Below, in pieces: positions 34,225-42,748 of a stretch of DNA of 64,000 bases. The notes below the pieces were generated by a model, which saw nothing but the letters and a program-made list of their open reading frames with translations, searched no databases and was not told the origin of the DNA. A program made the position numbers and the translations under genes. The DNA lies in the NCBI RefSeq assembly GCF_006539565.1, contig NZ_BJNG01000036.1:1-64000 (forward strand). The letters run 5' to 3'. The number at the start of each line of letters is the position of its first letter. Positions within the stretch are counted from its first letter, which is position 1. The stretch is from Pseudonocardia hydrocarbonoxydans (GTDB taxonomy: Bacteria; Actinomycetota; Actinomycetes; Mycobacteriales; Pseudonocardiaceae).

Positions 34225-34800
34225 GTGCGCACCGTGCACCCCATCGAGACCGAGTCGTACGCGATCCTGCGCACCCGGCTCGACACCGCCGACCTCCCGC
34301 CGCTCACCCGCGCGGTCGTCGAGCGGATCGTGCACACCACCGCCGACCCCACCTGGGCGGGCGACCTGGTCTGCGACGAGGACGCCCTGCGCGCCGGCCG
34401 CGCGGCCCTGCTGGCGGGCGCGCCGTTGATCGCCGACGTACGGATGGTCGCCGTCGGGATCACCGCCCGCCCGTCGACGGTCGCGCTCGATCTCGCCCCC
34501 GTCGCCGAGCAGGGGCTGACGCGCTCGGCCACCGGCATCCGCCGGGCGGCGCAGAGCCACCCCGACGGCGCCGTCTGGGTGATCGGCAACGCGCCCACCG
34601 CGCTCGACGAGCTGCTGCGCACCGGCGTGCGGTCGCCACTGGTGATCGGCCTGCCGGTCGGGTTCGTCGGGTCGGTCGCCGCGAAGGCCGCGCTGCGCGA
34701 CGCCGGGTGGCCGGCGATCTCGAACCGTTCCGAACGCGGGGGCGCCGCCGCGGCGGCCGCCGCCGTCAACGCCCTGCTGTACTGCGAGGAGTCCGCATGA
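34225..34800 (+). CDS. cobH: Precorrin-8X methylmutase
   Basis: The 191-residue CobH/CbiC protein opens with HPIETESYAILRTRLD and has VVERIVHTTADPTWAGDLVC, a WVIGNAPTALDELLR block, and LVIGLPVGFVGSVAAKAAL followed by AISNRSERGGAAAAAAAVNA. It moves the C-11 methyl to C-12 to give hydrogenobyrinate. It is the first gene behind the first cobalamin riboswitch. Its stop overlaps the cbiX start (ATGA). Confidence 0.95.
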   Translation: MRTVHPIETESYAILRTRLDTADLPPLTRAVVERIVHTTADPTWAGDLVCDEDALRAGRAALLAGAPLIADVRMVAVGITARPSTVALDLAPVAEQGLTRSATGIRRAAQSHPDGAVWVIGNAPTALDELLRTGVRSPLVIGLPVGFVGSVAAKAALRDAGWPAISNRSERGGAAAAAAAVNALLYCEESA

Positions 34801-35687
34801 ACCCCCCACTGATGCTCGCCGGCCACGGCACGGTCGACGCCGCGGGGGTGGCCGAGTTCGTCGCCTTCACCGAGCGCCTGCGCGCCCTGCTGGCCCCCGA
34901 GGACGTCGACGTCGACGGCGGGTTCATCGAGCTGTCGCAGCCCACCGTGCACGAGGCGTGGACGCGGCTGACCGAGCGCGGGCACACCCACCGCGCCGCC
35001 GTGCCGATGGTGCTGGTCGGGGCCGGGCACGCGAAGGGCGACATCCCCGCCGCGCTGGAGCGCGAGGTGCGCCGCGAGCCCGGCACCAGCTACGTGTTCG
35101 GCCGCCCGCTGGGCCCGCACCCGGTGCTGCTGGAGATCCTGGAGACGCGGATCGCCGAGGTCGCCCCCACCGAGGGCACCGCGGTGCTGCTGGTCGGCCG
35201 CGGCTCGACCGACCCCGACGCGAACGCCGAGGTCGCGAAGGTCGCGCGGCTGCTGCAGGAGGGCCGCGGGTACGACTTCGTCGAGCCCGCGTTCGTCTCG
35301 CTGGCCCGCCCCGACGTCGCCACCGGGCTCGCCCGCTGCCGGGCGCTCGGCGCGACCCGCGTCGTCGTCGCCCCCTACTTCCTGTTCGACGGCGTGCTGC
35401 CGCGCCGGGTCCGCGACCAGGCCGCCGCGTTCGCCGCCGACCACCCCGACGTGGACGTCCGCAGCGCGGGCTATCTCGGTGACACCGACGCGCTGGCCGG
35501 GCTGGTCGTCGAGCGCTACCGGGAGGCGCTGCACGGCGACATCCGGATGAACTGCGACACCTGCGCCTACCGCGTGCTGCTGCCCGGGTTCGAGGACAAG
35601 CTCGGCGCGCCGCAGACCCCGCACCACCACCCCGACGACCCGTCGACCGGCCACGGCCACGGCCACGCCCACGGGCACGCCGGGTGA
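34797..35687 (+). CDS. cbiX: Sirohydrochlorin chelatase-like protein with His-rich tail
   Basis: The 296-residue protein contains two CbiX-like repeats: LMLAGHGTVDAAG...VPMVLVGAGHAKGDIP and VLLVGRGSTDPDANAEVAKV...VVVAPYFLFDGVLPRRV. A conserved NCDTCAYRVLLPGF segment follows, then a His-rich tail (HHHPDD...HGHGHAHGHAG), probably a metal-storage or delivery site. CbiX-type enzymes insert cobalt or iron into sirohydrochlorin. With CobN also present its role may be siroheme iron or cobalt insertion; this is not settled by sequence. GTG of the next gene overlaps its stop. Confidence 0.9.
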   Translation: MNPPLMLAGHGTVDAAGVAEFVAFTERLRALLAPEDVDVDGGFIELSQPTVHEAWTRLTERGHTHRAAVPMVLVGAGHAKGDIPAALEREVRREPGTSYVFGRPLGPHPVLLEILETRIAEVAPTEGTAVLLVGRGSTDPDANAEVAKVARLLQEGRGYDFVEPAFVSLARPDVATGLARCRALGATRVVVAPYFLFDGVLPRRVRDQAAAFAADHPDVDVRSAGYLGDTDALAGLVVERYREALHGDIRMNCDTCAYRVLLPGFEDKLGAPQTPHHHPDDPSTGHGHGHAHGHAG

Positions 35688-36913
35688 TCACCGTGGACCC
35701 CTACCTCGCCGGGCTGGTGCTCGCCGGCCGCCGGGTCGTCGTGGTCGGCGGCGGCACCGTCGCGCAGCGCCGGATCACCGGGCTGCTGACGGCCGGGGCC
35801 GACGTCCTCGTCGTGGCGCCGCAGGTCACCCCGGCCGTGGAGGGCATGGCGACCGCCCGGGAACTGACCTGGGAGGCCCGCGGCTACCGCGAGGGCGACC
35901 TCGACGGCTCCTGGTACGCGGTCACCTGCACCGACGACGCGCAGGTCAACGCGGCCGTGGCCGCGTCGGCGGAACGGCTCCGCGTGTTCTGCGTCCGCGC
36001 CGACGACGCGACCGGCGGCACCGCCGTCACCCCGGCCGTCGGGCACCACGACGGGATCACCGTCGGTGTGCTCGCCGGCCGCCGCCCGCGCCGCTCCGCC
36101 GCCGTGCGCACCGCGCTGGTCGAGGCGCTCGCGACAGGGCTCGTCGACGACACCGCCGAGCCCGTGACGCCGGGCGTCGCGCTGGTCGGCGGGGGCCCGG
36201 GGGACCCGGAGCTGATCACCGTGCGCGGGCGGCGGCTGCTGGCCCGCGCCGACGTCGTGGTCACCGACCGGCTCGGCCCCCGCGACCTGCTCGACCACCT
36301 CGACCCGCACGTCGAGGTCGTCGACGCCTCGAAGATCCCCTACGGCCGGGCGATGAACCAGGCCCGGATCAACGAGCTGCTGATCGAGCACGCGCGGGCC
36401 GGGAAGTTCGTGGTGCGGCTCAAGGGCGGCGACCCCTACGTCTTCGGCCGCGGCTTCGAGGAGGCCCTCGCGTGCGCGGAGGCGGGGGTGCCGGTCACCG
36501 TCGTCCCCGGCGTGACCAGCGCGTTCGCCGCGCCCGCCGTCGCCGACGTGCCCGTGTCGCACCGCGGGGTGGCGCACGAGATCGTGGTGGTGTCCGGGCA
36601 CGTCGCCCCCGACGACCCGCGCTCGCTCGTCGACTGGCCGGCGCTGGGCCGGCTGCGGGGCACGATCGTGCTGCTCATGGCCGTCGAGCGGATCGGGCAC
36701 TTCGCCTCGGCCCTGATCGACGGCGGGCGCCCGCCCGACACCCCCGTCGCGGTCGTGCAGGACGGCACCATGCGCATCCAGCGCTCGGTGCGCGCCACGC
36801 TGGCCACCGTCGCCGACGTGGTGCGCGACGAGGGCATCAGCCCGCCCGCCGTGGTCGTGGTCGGGCCGGTGGCGGGGCTGGCCGAGCAGATCACCGGCCC
36901 GCCCGCGACCTGA
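35684..36913 (+). CDS. cobA: Uroporphyrinogen-III C-methyltransferase with N-terminal precorrin-2 dehydrogenase-like domain
   Basis: The 409-residue CysG-like fusion has an N-terminal NAD-binding domain (VVVVGGGTVAQRRITGLLTA; WYAVTCTDDAQVNAAVA) resembling Met8. From about residue 162 the SUMT domain follows: VALVGGGPGDPELITVRGRR, VVRLKGGDPYVFGRGFEEAL, VPGVTSAFAAPAVADVPVSH, LLMAVERIGHFASALI. It makes precorrin-2 and may oxidise it to sirohydrochlorin, so it stands at the branch between B12 and siroheme. A perfect hairpin follows the stop. Confidence 0.93.
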   Translation: MITVDPYLAGLVLAGRRVVVVGGGTVAQRRITGLLTAGADVLVVAPQVTPAVEGMATARELTWEARGYREGDLDGSWYAVTCTDDAQVNAAVAASAERLRVFCVRADDATGGTAVTPAVGHHDGITVGVLAGRRPRRSAAVRTALVEALATGLVDDTAEPVTPGVALVGGGPGDPELITVRGRRLLARADVVVTDRLGPRDLLDHLDPHVEVVDASKIPYGRAMNQARINELLIEHARAGKFVVRLKGGDPYVFGRGFEEALACAEAGVPVTVVPGVTSAFAAPAVADVPVSHRGVAHEIVVVSGHVAPDDPRSLVDWPALGRLRGTIVLLMAVERIGHFASALIDGGRPPDTPVAVVQDGTMRIQRSVRATLATVADVVRDEGISPPAVVVVGPVAGLAEQITGPPAT

Positions 36914-36941
36914 CCGGGCCCGCCGCGGTGGGCGGGCCCGG
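36914..36941 (+). terminator. Terminator hairpin after cobA/cysG
   Basis: Perfect 11-bp arms CCGGGCCCGCC / GGCGGGCCCGG with loop GCGGTG, starting directly after the stop codon. It would end the cobH-cbiX-cobA transcript. Confidence 0.7.
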
Positions 36942-36971
36942 CCGGCTCGGGTCCCTGCTCGCCGGCTCGGA

Positions 36972-38054
36972 TCAGAGCGAGAGCAGGCGGTCGAAGAAGC
37001 TGCGGTAGCGGCGCAGGGCCAGGCGCAGGTCCTCGGTGGAGGTGTCGTCGGTGTCGAGCCCGTGCTCGAGCCCGGCCCGCTGCTCGCGGAACAGCCGCTC
37101 CAGCTCGTCGAGCACCTCACCGACCAGCGCGTCGGCCTGGCGGACGGCCTGGCGCGGCTCGTCCACGAACGCCCCCTTCACCGCGTCCCAGCGCGCGCCG
37201 TACTCCTGGGCGCGCGGCTGCGGGAACAGCCGCTCCCGGCCGCTCGCGTCGTCACCCATGGCGGGGGTGCCGTGGGGCGCGGCGCCGTGGGAGGGGTCCG
37301 GCCCCGCCGCGGACGGTGCGGGCCCGGCGTGCGCCGGTCCGCCGGCGTTCCGCCCGTCGGTGGCGGCGGCGTGGCCGTCGGCCGGCCGGTCGCCACCGGC
37401 CCACCGGTCGTCGGCCCGCCGGTCCCCGGTGGCCGCCGCGGGGGCGACCCCGGCCGCCGCGGCGGCGCCCGCCCCGGCGGCCCCCGGTCCGGCCGTACCC
37501 GGTCCGGCCACATCCGGTCCCGGAGCGCTCGTCCCGGTACGGGGGTGGACGGGGGCGGGACCGTCGTGCGGCTGCTCGGGACGGGCGGGGGCGCCGTGTC
37601 CCTCCCGGTTCGGGGGACCGCCGACCGGCGCGGTCTGCGCCGGGGCCTGGCCCTGCGGCGCACCTGCGGGCGCGCCGGGGGCGGCCTGCGGGCCGGGTGC
37701 TACGGGGGGCGCGCCGTGCGCGGGCGGCGGGGCGTCACCGGCCGGGGGCGCCTGCCCGGCGCCCGCGCCCGGTCCGGGCACGGGCTGGGTCAGGCCGTCC
37801 GCGTCCCCCGGGGCCCGGGTGCCGTCGGGATGGCGGCCGTCCACGTGGCCGCCGTCCACGTGGCCGCCGTCCCCGTGGCCGCCGTCCCCGTGGCCGCCGT
37901 CCCCGTGGCCGCCGTCCATCTGGCGGGTGTCCCCGTGCCGGGCACCGGCGTGCGGGTCCTCCTCGTGGCGGCCCAGCAGGTCGTCGATGACGCCGCGGAC
38001 GCCGCCGCGGGGCCGGTCGGCGTGGTGGTCGTCGGGGCGGTCGGGGGTGCTCAT
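36972..38054 (-). CDS. Repeat-rich protein with conserved C-terminal helical domain
   Basis: The ~360-residue protein begins STPDRPDDHHADRPRGGVRG and DDLLGRHEEDP. Five to six pentapeptides of the GDGGH/VDGGH type follow, then ~180 residues of Pro/Gly/Ala-rich disordered sequence. The C-terminal ~80 residues are helical (YGARWDAVKGAFVDEPRQAV; RQADALVGEVLDELERLFRE; LRLALRRYRSFFDRLLSL), a module widespread in actinobacteria without known function. The upstream membrane protein carries a similar module, and the two genes overlap (ATGA). Confidence 0.72.
   Translation of the reverse strand: MSTPDRPDDHHADRPRGGVRGVIDDLLGRHEEDPHAGARHGDTRQMDGGHGDGGHGDGGHGDGGHVDGGHVDGRHPDGTRAPGDADGLTQPVPGPGAGAGQAPPAGDAPPPAHGAPPVAPGPQAAPGAPAGAPQGQAPAQTAPVGGPPNREGHGAPARPEQPHDGPAPVHPRTGTSAPGPDVAGPGTAGPGAAGAGAAAAAGVAPAAATGDRRADDRWAGGDRPADGHAAATDGRNAGGPAHAGPAPSAAGPDPSHGAAPHGTPAMGDDASGRERLFPQPRAQEYGARWDAVKGAFVDEPRQAVRQADALVGEVLDELERLFREQRAGLEHGLDTDDTSTEDLRLALRRYRSFFDRLLSL
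37836..37925 (-). repeat. Six 15-bp units encoding GDGGH pentapeptides
   Basis: Six units of GCCGTCCCCGTGGCC type at 15-bp spacing. On the coding (minus) strand they give GDGGH/VDGGH/MDGGH. The His content suggests possible metal binding. The unit is compatible with frame-neutral slippage. Confidence 0.85.
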
Positions 38055-38677
38055 CGCGTCGGCTCCTCGGTGGTGCTGCGGTGGGTGCGGTGGCGGCCGT
38101 TGGAGTGCGGGTCGCCGGCGTGCGGGTCGCCGTGACGGGTGTCGTGCCCGAGCAGGGCCTCGACCAGCGAGCGGTAGGAGGTGACGGCGTGGCGCTGCTG
38201 CTCGGTGTCGGCGCGACCGTGCTCGGTGGCGTCGCGGACGGCGCGGGCCTCGCGGTAGTGGGCCACGACGTCGGGGTGCTCGACGGAGATGTCCTCGGCC
38301 CGCTGCTCGAAGTCGTCGACCGGGTAGCCGCGGGTGCGCATGATCTCCACGACGAGGACGTCGGCCTGGCGCACGGCGTGCACCGGGTCGTCGACGAACC
38401 CGCGCTGGATCTCGACCCACGACGCGTCGAACCGGTCGCGCTCCTCGGGCCGCAGGTCGCGGACGTCGAGCGAGCGGTGGCGCTTCTCGCGCTCGACGAG
38501 GCGGGCCTCGGTCTCGCGCGGGTCGCCGGTCTCGGCCAGCGTGCGGTCGTACTCGGAGCCGTAGCGCTCCTGGAGGCGCTCGGAGCGCCGCCGTCGGGAC
38601 AACAGGGCTCCGGCGACGCCGAGGGCGATCACGAGCACCACGACGACGACGATCAGGACGATGACGGTGGGTTCCAC
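38051..38677 (-). CDS. Membrane-anchored protein with helical C-terminal module
   Basis: The 208-residue protein starts at GTG 38677, preceded by a purine-rich GAGAGGTG. It has one N-terminal membrane helix of Val/Ile/Leu (about residues 4-26), a basic stop-transfer RRRRSERLQERYG, and a cytoplasmic helical region. That region contains RFDASWVEIQRGFVDDPVHA and RQADVLVVEIMRTRGYPV, the same module as the downstream protein. It ends in a His/Arg-rich tail. Function unknown; the pair may form a membrane-tethered complex. Confidence 0.75.
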   Translation of the reverse strand: MEPTVIVLIVVVVVLVIALGVAGALLSRRRRSERLQERYGSEYDRTLAETGDPRETEARLVEREKRHRSLDVRDLRPEERDRFDASWVEIQRGFVDDPVHAVRQADVLVVEIMRTRGYPVDDFEQRAEDISVEHPDVVAHYREARAVRDATEHGRADTEQQRHAVTSYRSLVEALLGHDTRHGDPHAGDPHSNGRHRTHRSTTEEPTR

Positions 38678-38814
38678 CGGACACCTCTCTGTCTCTGGGG
38701 GACGATTCCGTGTGGCGGACGCCACACTCGATCGAGTGAACCGTTGTGCAGGGGTGCCCGAAGGTCGGTCGTCGCTAAACCCCGCCGGTGGGTCACCTCT
38801 CGTTGACCCCCGGC

Positions 38815-38990
38815 CGTCGCATGTGGTCCTGTGTGCTCGACGGCAGTGGAGGAAGTCGGTGCGAGTCCGACGCGGTCCCGCCACTGTCACCGGGGAGCGG
38901 GTGCCCAGCCGTCGTGACCACTGCCGTGAGGCGGGAAGGTCGGGCGCGCCGCAGCGATCCGGGAGCCAGGAGACTCGCTGCCGTCATCAC
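38815..38990 (+). promoter_or_regulatory. Cobalamin riboswitch upstream of cobN
   Basis: Classic elements are visible: GGAAGTCGGTGCGAGTCCG, then CGGTCCCGCCACTGTCACC, a long peripheral stem, and the B12-box GGGAGCCAGGAGACTCGCTG at 38961-38980. About 45 bp separate it from ATG 39032, with GGAGGAGGAG in between. It should repress cobN-cobI-cobT when adenosylcobalamin is plentiful. The leftward membrane-protein gene starts at 38677, outside it. Confidence 0.92.
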
Positions 38991-39031
38991 CCCGAGTCGA
39001 GGGCGCGGACCCTCGGAGGAGGAGCCCGAAG

Positions 39032-42000
39032 ATGGCGCCCGTCGTCCTGCTGCTGTCCACCGCCGACACCGAGCTGCTGGCCGCACGCGGCTCCGGTGCG
39101 CTCTACCGCACGGCGAACCCCGCGCGCGTCGAGCCGGAGGGGCTGACTGCGCTGCTCGACGGCGTCGACGTCGTCGTGCTGCGCCTGCTCGGCGGTCGGC
39201 GCGCCTGGCCGCAGGGGGTCGACGCGCTCGTCGCCTCGGGCCGCCCGGTCGTGCTGCTGGGCGGCGAGTCGGCCCCCGACGCCGAGCTCATGGCCGCGTC
39301 CACCGTGCCCGCGGGCGTGACGGCGGAGGCACTGGCCTACCTGGCCGCCGGGGGCACGACGAACATGGCGGAGCTGCACCGCTTCCTGTCCGACACCGTC
39401 CTGCTCACCGGCGAGGGGTTCGCCGCACCGGAGCCCACGCCGGAGTTCGGCGTGCTGGGTGCCCGGCCGCGCGACCCCGCCCGGCCCACGGTCGGCGTCG
39501 TCTTCTACCGGGCGCACGCCCTGAGCGGCAACACCGCGTTCGTCGAGACGCTGTGCGACGCGATCGAGGAGCGCGGCGCCAACGCGCTGCCGGTGTTCTG
39601 CGCGTCCCTGCGCCAGGCCGACACCGACCTGATGGCGCTGCTCTCGGGCGTCGACGCGCTGGTCACCACGGTGCTCGCGGCGGGCGGCACCGTCGCGTCC
39701 GCGGCCTCGGCCGGGGGCGAGGAGGACGCCTGGGACGCCGGTGCGCTCGCCACGCTCGACGTCCCCGTCCTGCAGGGCCTGTCGCTGACGACCTCGCGCG
39801 CGACCTGGGAGGAGTCCGACGCGGCGCTGTCGCCGATGGACGCCGCCATGCAGGTCGCCATCCCCGAGTTCGACGGCCGGCTGATCACGGTGCCGTTCTC
39901 GTTCAAGGAGACCGCGCCGGGCGACGATCTGCCCGTCTACCGCGCCGACCCCGAGCGCGCCGCCCGGCTCGCGGGGCTCGCGGTGCGGCACGCGTCGCTG
40001 CGGCGCACGCCCGTCGGGGAGCGGAAGCTCGCCGTGGTGCTGTCCAGCTACCCGACGAAGCACTCCCGCGTCGGCAACGCCGTGGGGCTGGACACCCCCG
40101 CGTCGGCCGTGGTCCTGCTGCGCGCGCTGCGCGACGCCGGGTACGCGGTGGGGGAGTTCCCCGAGGACTCCGACGAGCTGATCCACACCCTGATCGCCGC
40201 GGGCGGGCACGACGTCGAGTGGCTGACCGAGGAGCAGCTCTCCGCCGCCCCCGCGCGGGTGCACCTGGCGGACTACCGCCGCTGGTTCGACGCGCTCCCG
40301 GCCGCCCTGACCGACGGCATCCGCGAGCACTGGGGGGAGGCGCCCGGCTCGCTCTACGTCGACGGCGACGACATCGTCCTGGCCTCGCTCACCTTCGGCA
40401 ACGTCATGCTGATGATCCAGCCCCCGCGCGGGTTCGGGGAGAACCCGATCGCGATCTACCACGACCCGGACCTGCCGCCCTCGCACCACTACCTCGCCGC
40501 GTACCGCTGGCTGGAGGCTGGTGTCGAGCAGAACGGCTTCGGCGCCGACGCCGTGGTGCACCTGGGCAAGCACGGCACGCTGGAGTGGCTGCCGGGCAAG
40601 GGGCTCGGCCTGTCCGCCGACTGCGCGCCGGACGCGGTGCTGGGCGAGCTGCCCCTGGTGTACCCGTTCATCGTCAACGACCCGGGCGAGGGCACGCAGG
40701 CCAAGCGCCGCGGGCACGCCGTGGTCGTCGACCACCTCGTGCCGCCGATGGCCCGCGCCGACACCTACGGCGAGATGGCGAAGCTGGAACAGCTCCTCGA
40801 CGAGTACGCGACCGTCCAGGCGATGGACCCGGCGAAGCTGCCCGCGCTGCGCGCCCGGATCTGGGAGGTGGTGCAGGCGGCGCAGCTGCACCACGACCTG
40901 CACGTCGACGCCGCACCCGACGAGGACGACTTCGACGACTTCATCCTGCACATCGACGGGTACCTGTGCGAGGTCAAGGACGTCCAGATCCGCGACGGCC
41001 TGCACGTGCTCGGCGGCGTGCCGGAGGGCGAGCCGCAGGTCAACCTCGTACTGAGCATCCTGCGTGCCACGCAGGTGTGGGGCGGCGAGCGGGCCCTGCC
41101 CGGCCTGCGCGCGGCGCTGGCGGCGTGGGCGGGGTTGGACGAGCAGGCCCTGCTGGCGGATCCGGGGGCGCCGGTGGCCCCCTCTGCTCTGCACACCGAT
41201 ACGCACCGCGATGCGTCCGGGTGCGCAGAGCAATGGGGGGCGGGCGACCCACGCGAGCGGCTGGTCCGCCTCGCGGGCGGGCCCGCCCGGACCGGGGCCG
41301 ATCTCGTCGACGTGCTCGAGGGCGTCGCCCGGGCGCTGGTCACCGGCGTGCAGGAGCGGGGCTGGTCCGGTGGTGCGTCGGTGTGCGCAGAGCTGCTGGG
41401 CGAGGAGGTCCCCGACGTCGTCGCCGTGCTGGAGTTCGGGTGCGCCGAGGTCGTGCCGCGGCTGGACCGCACCACCGACGAGGTCACCGGCGTGCTGCAC
41501 GCCCTCGACGGCGGGTACGTCCCGGCCGGGCCGTCCGGCTCGCCGACGCGCGGGCTGGTCAACGTCCTGCCGACCGGGCGCAACTTCTACTCCGTCGACC
41601 CGAAGGCGATCCCCTCGCGCAGCGCCTGGGAGATCGGGTCGATGCTGGCCGACTCGCTCATCGCGCGGCACCTGGCCGACACCGGCGCGTACCCGCGGTC
41701 GGTCGGCCTGACCGTGTGGGGCACCTCCGCCATGCGCACCCAGGGCGACGACCTCGCCGAGATCCTCGCCCTGATCGGCACCCGCCCCGTCTGGGACGAC
41801 GCCTCGCGCCGGGTCACCGGATTCGAGATCGTGCCGCGCGAGGAGCTGGGCCGCCCCCGCATCGACGTCACCGTCCGCATCTCGGGCTTCTTCCGCGACG
41901 CGTTCCCGCACGTCATCGCCCTGCTCGACGACGCGTTCGCCGCCGTCGCCGAGCTCGACGAGCCGGACAACTTCCTGCGCGAGCACGTCGAGGAGGACGT

Positions 42001-42748
42001 GGCCGCGCACGGCGACCGCCGCCGCGCCACCGCCCGCATCTTCGGCTCCAAGCCCGGCGCGTACGGCGCGGGCCTGCTCCCGCTGATCGACGCCCGCAAC
42101 TGGCGCAGCGACGCCGACCTCGCCGAGGTCTACGCCGTCTGGGGCGGCTACGCCTACGGCCGCGGACTCGACGGGCGGGAGGCCCGCGCGGACATGGAGC
42201 AGTCCTTCCGGCGCATCTCCGTGGCGGCGAAGAACCAGGACACCCGCGAGCACGACATCGTCGACTCCGACGACTACTTCCAGTACCACGGCGGCATGGT
42301 CGCCACCGTCCGCGCGCTGACCGGGCGCACCCCGGCCGCCTACGTGGGCGACTCCGCCGTCACCGACGCCGTGAAGACCCGCACGCTGGCCGAGGAGACC
42401 AAGCGGGTCTTCCGCGCGCGCGTCGTCAACCCGAAGTGGATCGCCGCCATGCAGCGGCACGGCTACAAGGGCGCGTTCGAGCTGGCCGCCACCGTCGACT
42501 ACCTCTTCGGCTACGACGCCACCGCCGGCGTCGTCGACGACTGGATGTACACCCAGCTCGCCGAGAGCTACGTGTTCGACGAGACCAACCGCGCGTTCAT
42601 GGAGAAGTCGAACCCCTGGGCGCTGCGCGGGATCACCGAACGCCTGCTGGAGGCGGCCGACCGCGGCATGTGGGCCAAGCCCGACGACTCGGTCCTCGAC
42701 CGGCTCAGGCAGAGCTACCTGGAGCTGGAAGGGGACCTCGAGGGATGA
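39032..42748 (+). CDS. cobN: Cobaltochelatase subunit CobN
   Basis: The 1238-residue protein is typical CobN length. Recognisable blocks include VVFYRAHALSGNTAFVETLC, LTTSRATWEESDAALSPMDA, AVVLSSYPTKHSRVGNAVGL, HLGKHGTLEWLPGKGLGLSA, YPFIVNDPGEGTQAKRRGHA, LPTGRNFYSVDPKAIPSRSA and KHGYKG-like MQRHGYKGAFELAATVDYLF near the end. It is the large subunit that inserts cobalt into hydrogenobyrinic acid a,c-diamide, working with an AAA+ partner (here probably the fused ChlID). A 60-nt palindrome interrupts the frame without closing it at about residue 716-736. It sits behind the second riboswitch and is coupled to cobI. Confidence 0.95.
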   Translation: MAPVVLLLSTADTELLAARGSGALYRTANPARVEPEGLTALLDGVDVVVLRLLGGRRAWPQGVDALVASGRPVVLLGGESAPDAELMAASTVPAGVTAEALAYLAAGGTTNMAELHRFLSDTVLLTGEGFAAPEPTPEFGVLGARPRDPARPTVGVVFYRAHALSGNTAFVETLCDAIEERGANALPVFCASLRQADTDLMALLSGVDALVTTVLAAGGTVASAASAGGEEDAWDAGALATLDVPVLQGLSLTTSRATWEESDAALSPMDAAMQVAIPEFDGRLITVPFSFKETAPGDDLPVYRADPERAARLAGLAVRHASLRRTPVGERKLAVVLSSYPTKHSRVGNAVGLDTPASAVVLLRALRDAGYAVGEFPEDSDELIHTLIAAGGHDVEWLTEEQLSAAPARVHLADYRRWFDALPAALTDGIREHWGEAPGSLYVDGDDIVLASLTFGNVMLMIQPPRGFGENPIAIYHDPDLPPSHHYLAAYRWLEAGVEQNGFGADAVVHLGKHGTLEWLPGKGLGLSADCAPDAVLGELPLVYPFIVNDPGEGTQAKRRGHAVVVDHLVPPMARADTYGEMAKLEQLLDEYATVQAMDPAKLPALRARIWEVVQAAQLHHDLHVDAAPDEDDFDDFILHIDGYLCEVKDVQIRDGLHVLGGVPEGEPQVNLVLSILRATQVWGGERALPGLRAALAAWAGLDEQALLADPGAPVAPSALHTDTHRDASGCAEQWGAGDPRERLVRLAGGPARTGADLVDVLEGVARALVTGVQERGWSGGASVCAELLGEEVPDVVAVLEFGCAEVVPRLDRTTDEVTGVLHALDGGYVPAGPSGSPTRGLVNVLPTGRNFYSVDPKAIPSRSAWEIGSMLADSLIARHLADTGAYPRSVGLTVWGTSAMRTQGDDLAEILALIGTRPVWDDASRRVTGFEIVPREELGRPRIDVTVRISGFFRDAFPHVIALLDDAFAAVAELDEPDNFLREHVEEDVAAHGDRRRATARIFGSKPGAYGAGLLPLIDARNWRSDADLAEVYAVWGGYAYGRGLDGREARADMEQSFRRISVAAKNQDTREHDIVDSDDYFQYHGGMVATVRALTGRTPAAYVGDSAVTDAVKTRTLAEETKRVFRARVVNPKWIAAMQRHGYKGAFELAATVDYLFGYDATAGVVDDWMYTQLAESYVFDETNRAFMEKSNPWALRGITERLLEAADRGMWAKPDDSVLDRLRQSYLELEGDLEG
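41179..41238. repeat. 60-nt palindromic element embedded in cobN
   Basis: Imperfect inverted repeat with arms of about 27 nt: left 41179-41205, right 41212-41238, 6-nt loop. The outer stem pairs TGCTCTGC with GCAGAGCA. It encodes roughly SALHTDTHRDASGCAEQW, a Cys/His-bearing stretch unlike the surrounding Ala/Gly-rich linker. The length is a multiple of three, so cobN stays open. Confidence 0.65.

Noticed and set aside
38988-42460. A 1157-codon frame antisense to cobN
   Set aside because: Its composition (His/Gln/Val/Asp-rich, no recognisable domain) is typical of a third-position shadow of a real GC-rich gene, and cobN itself is unambiguous.
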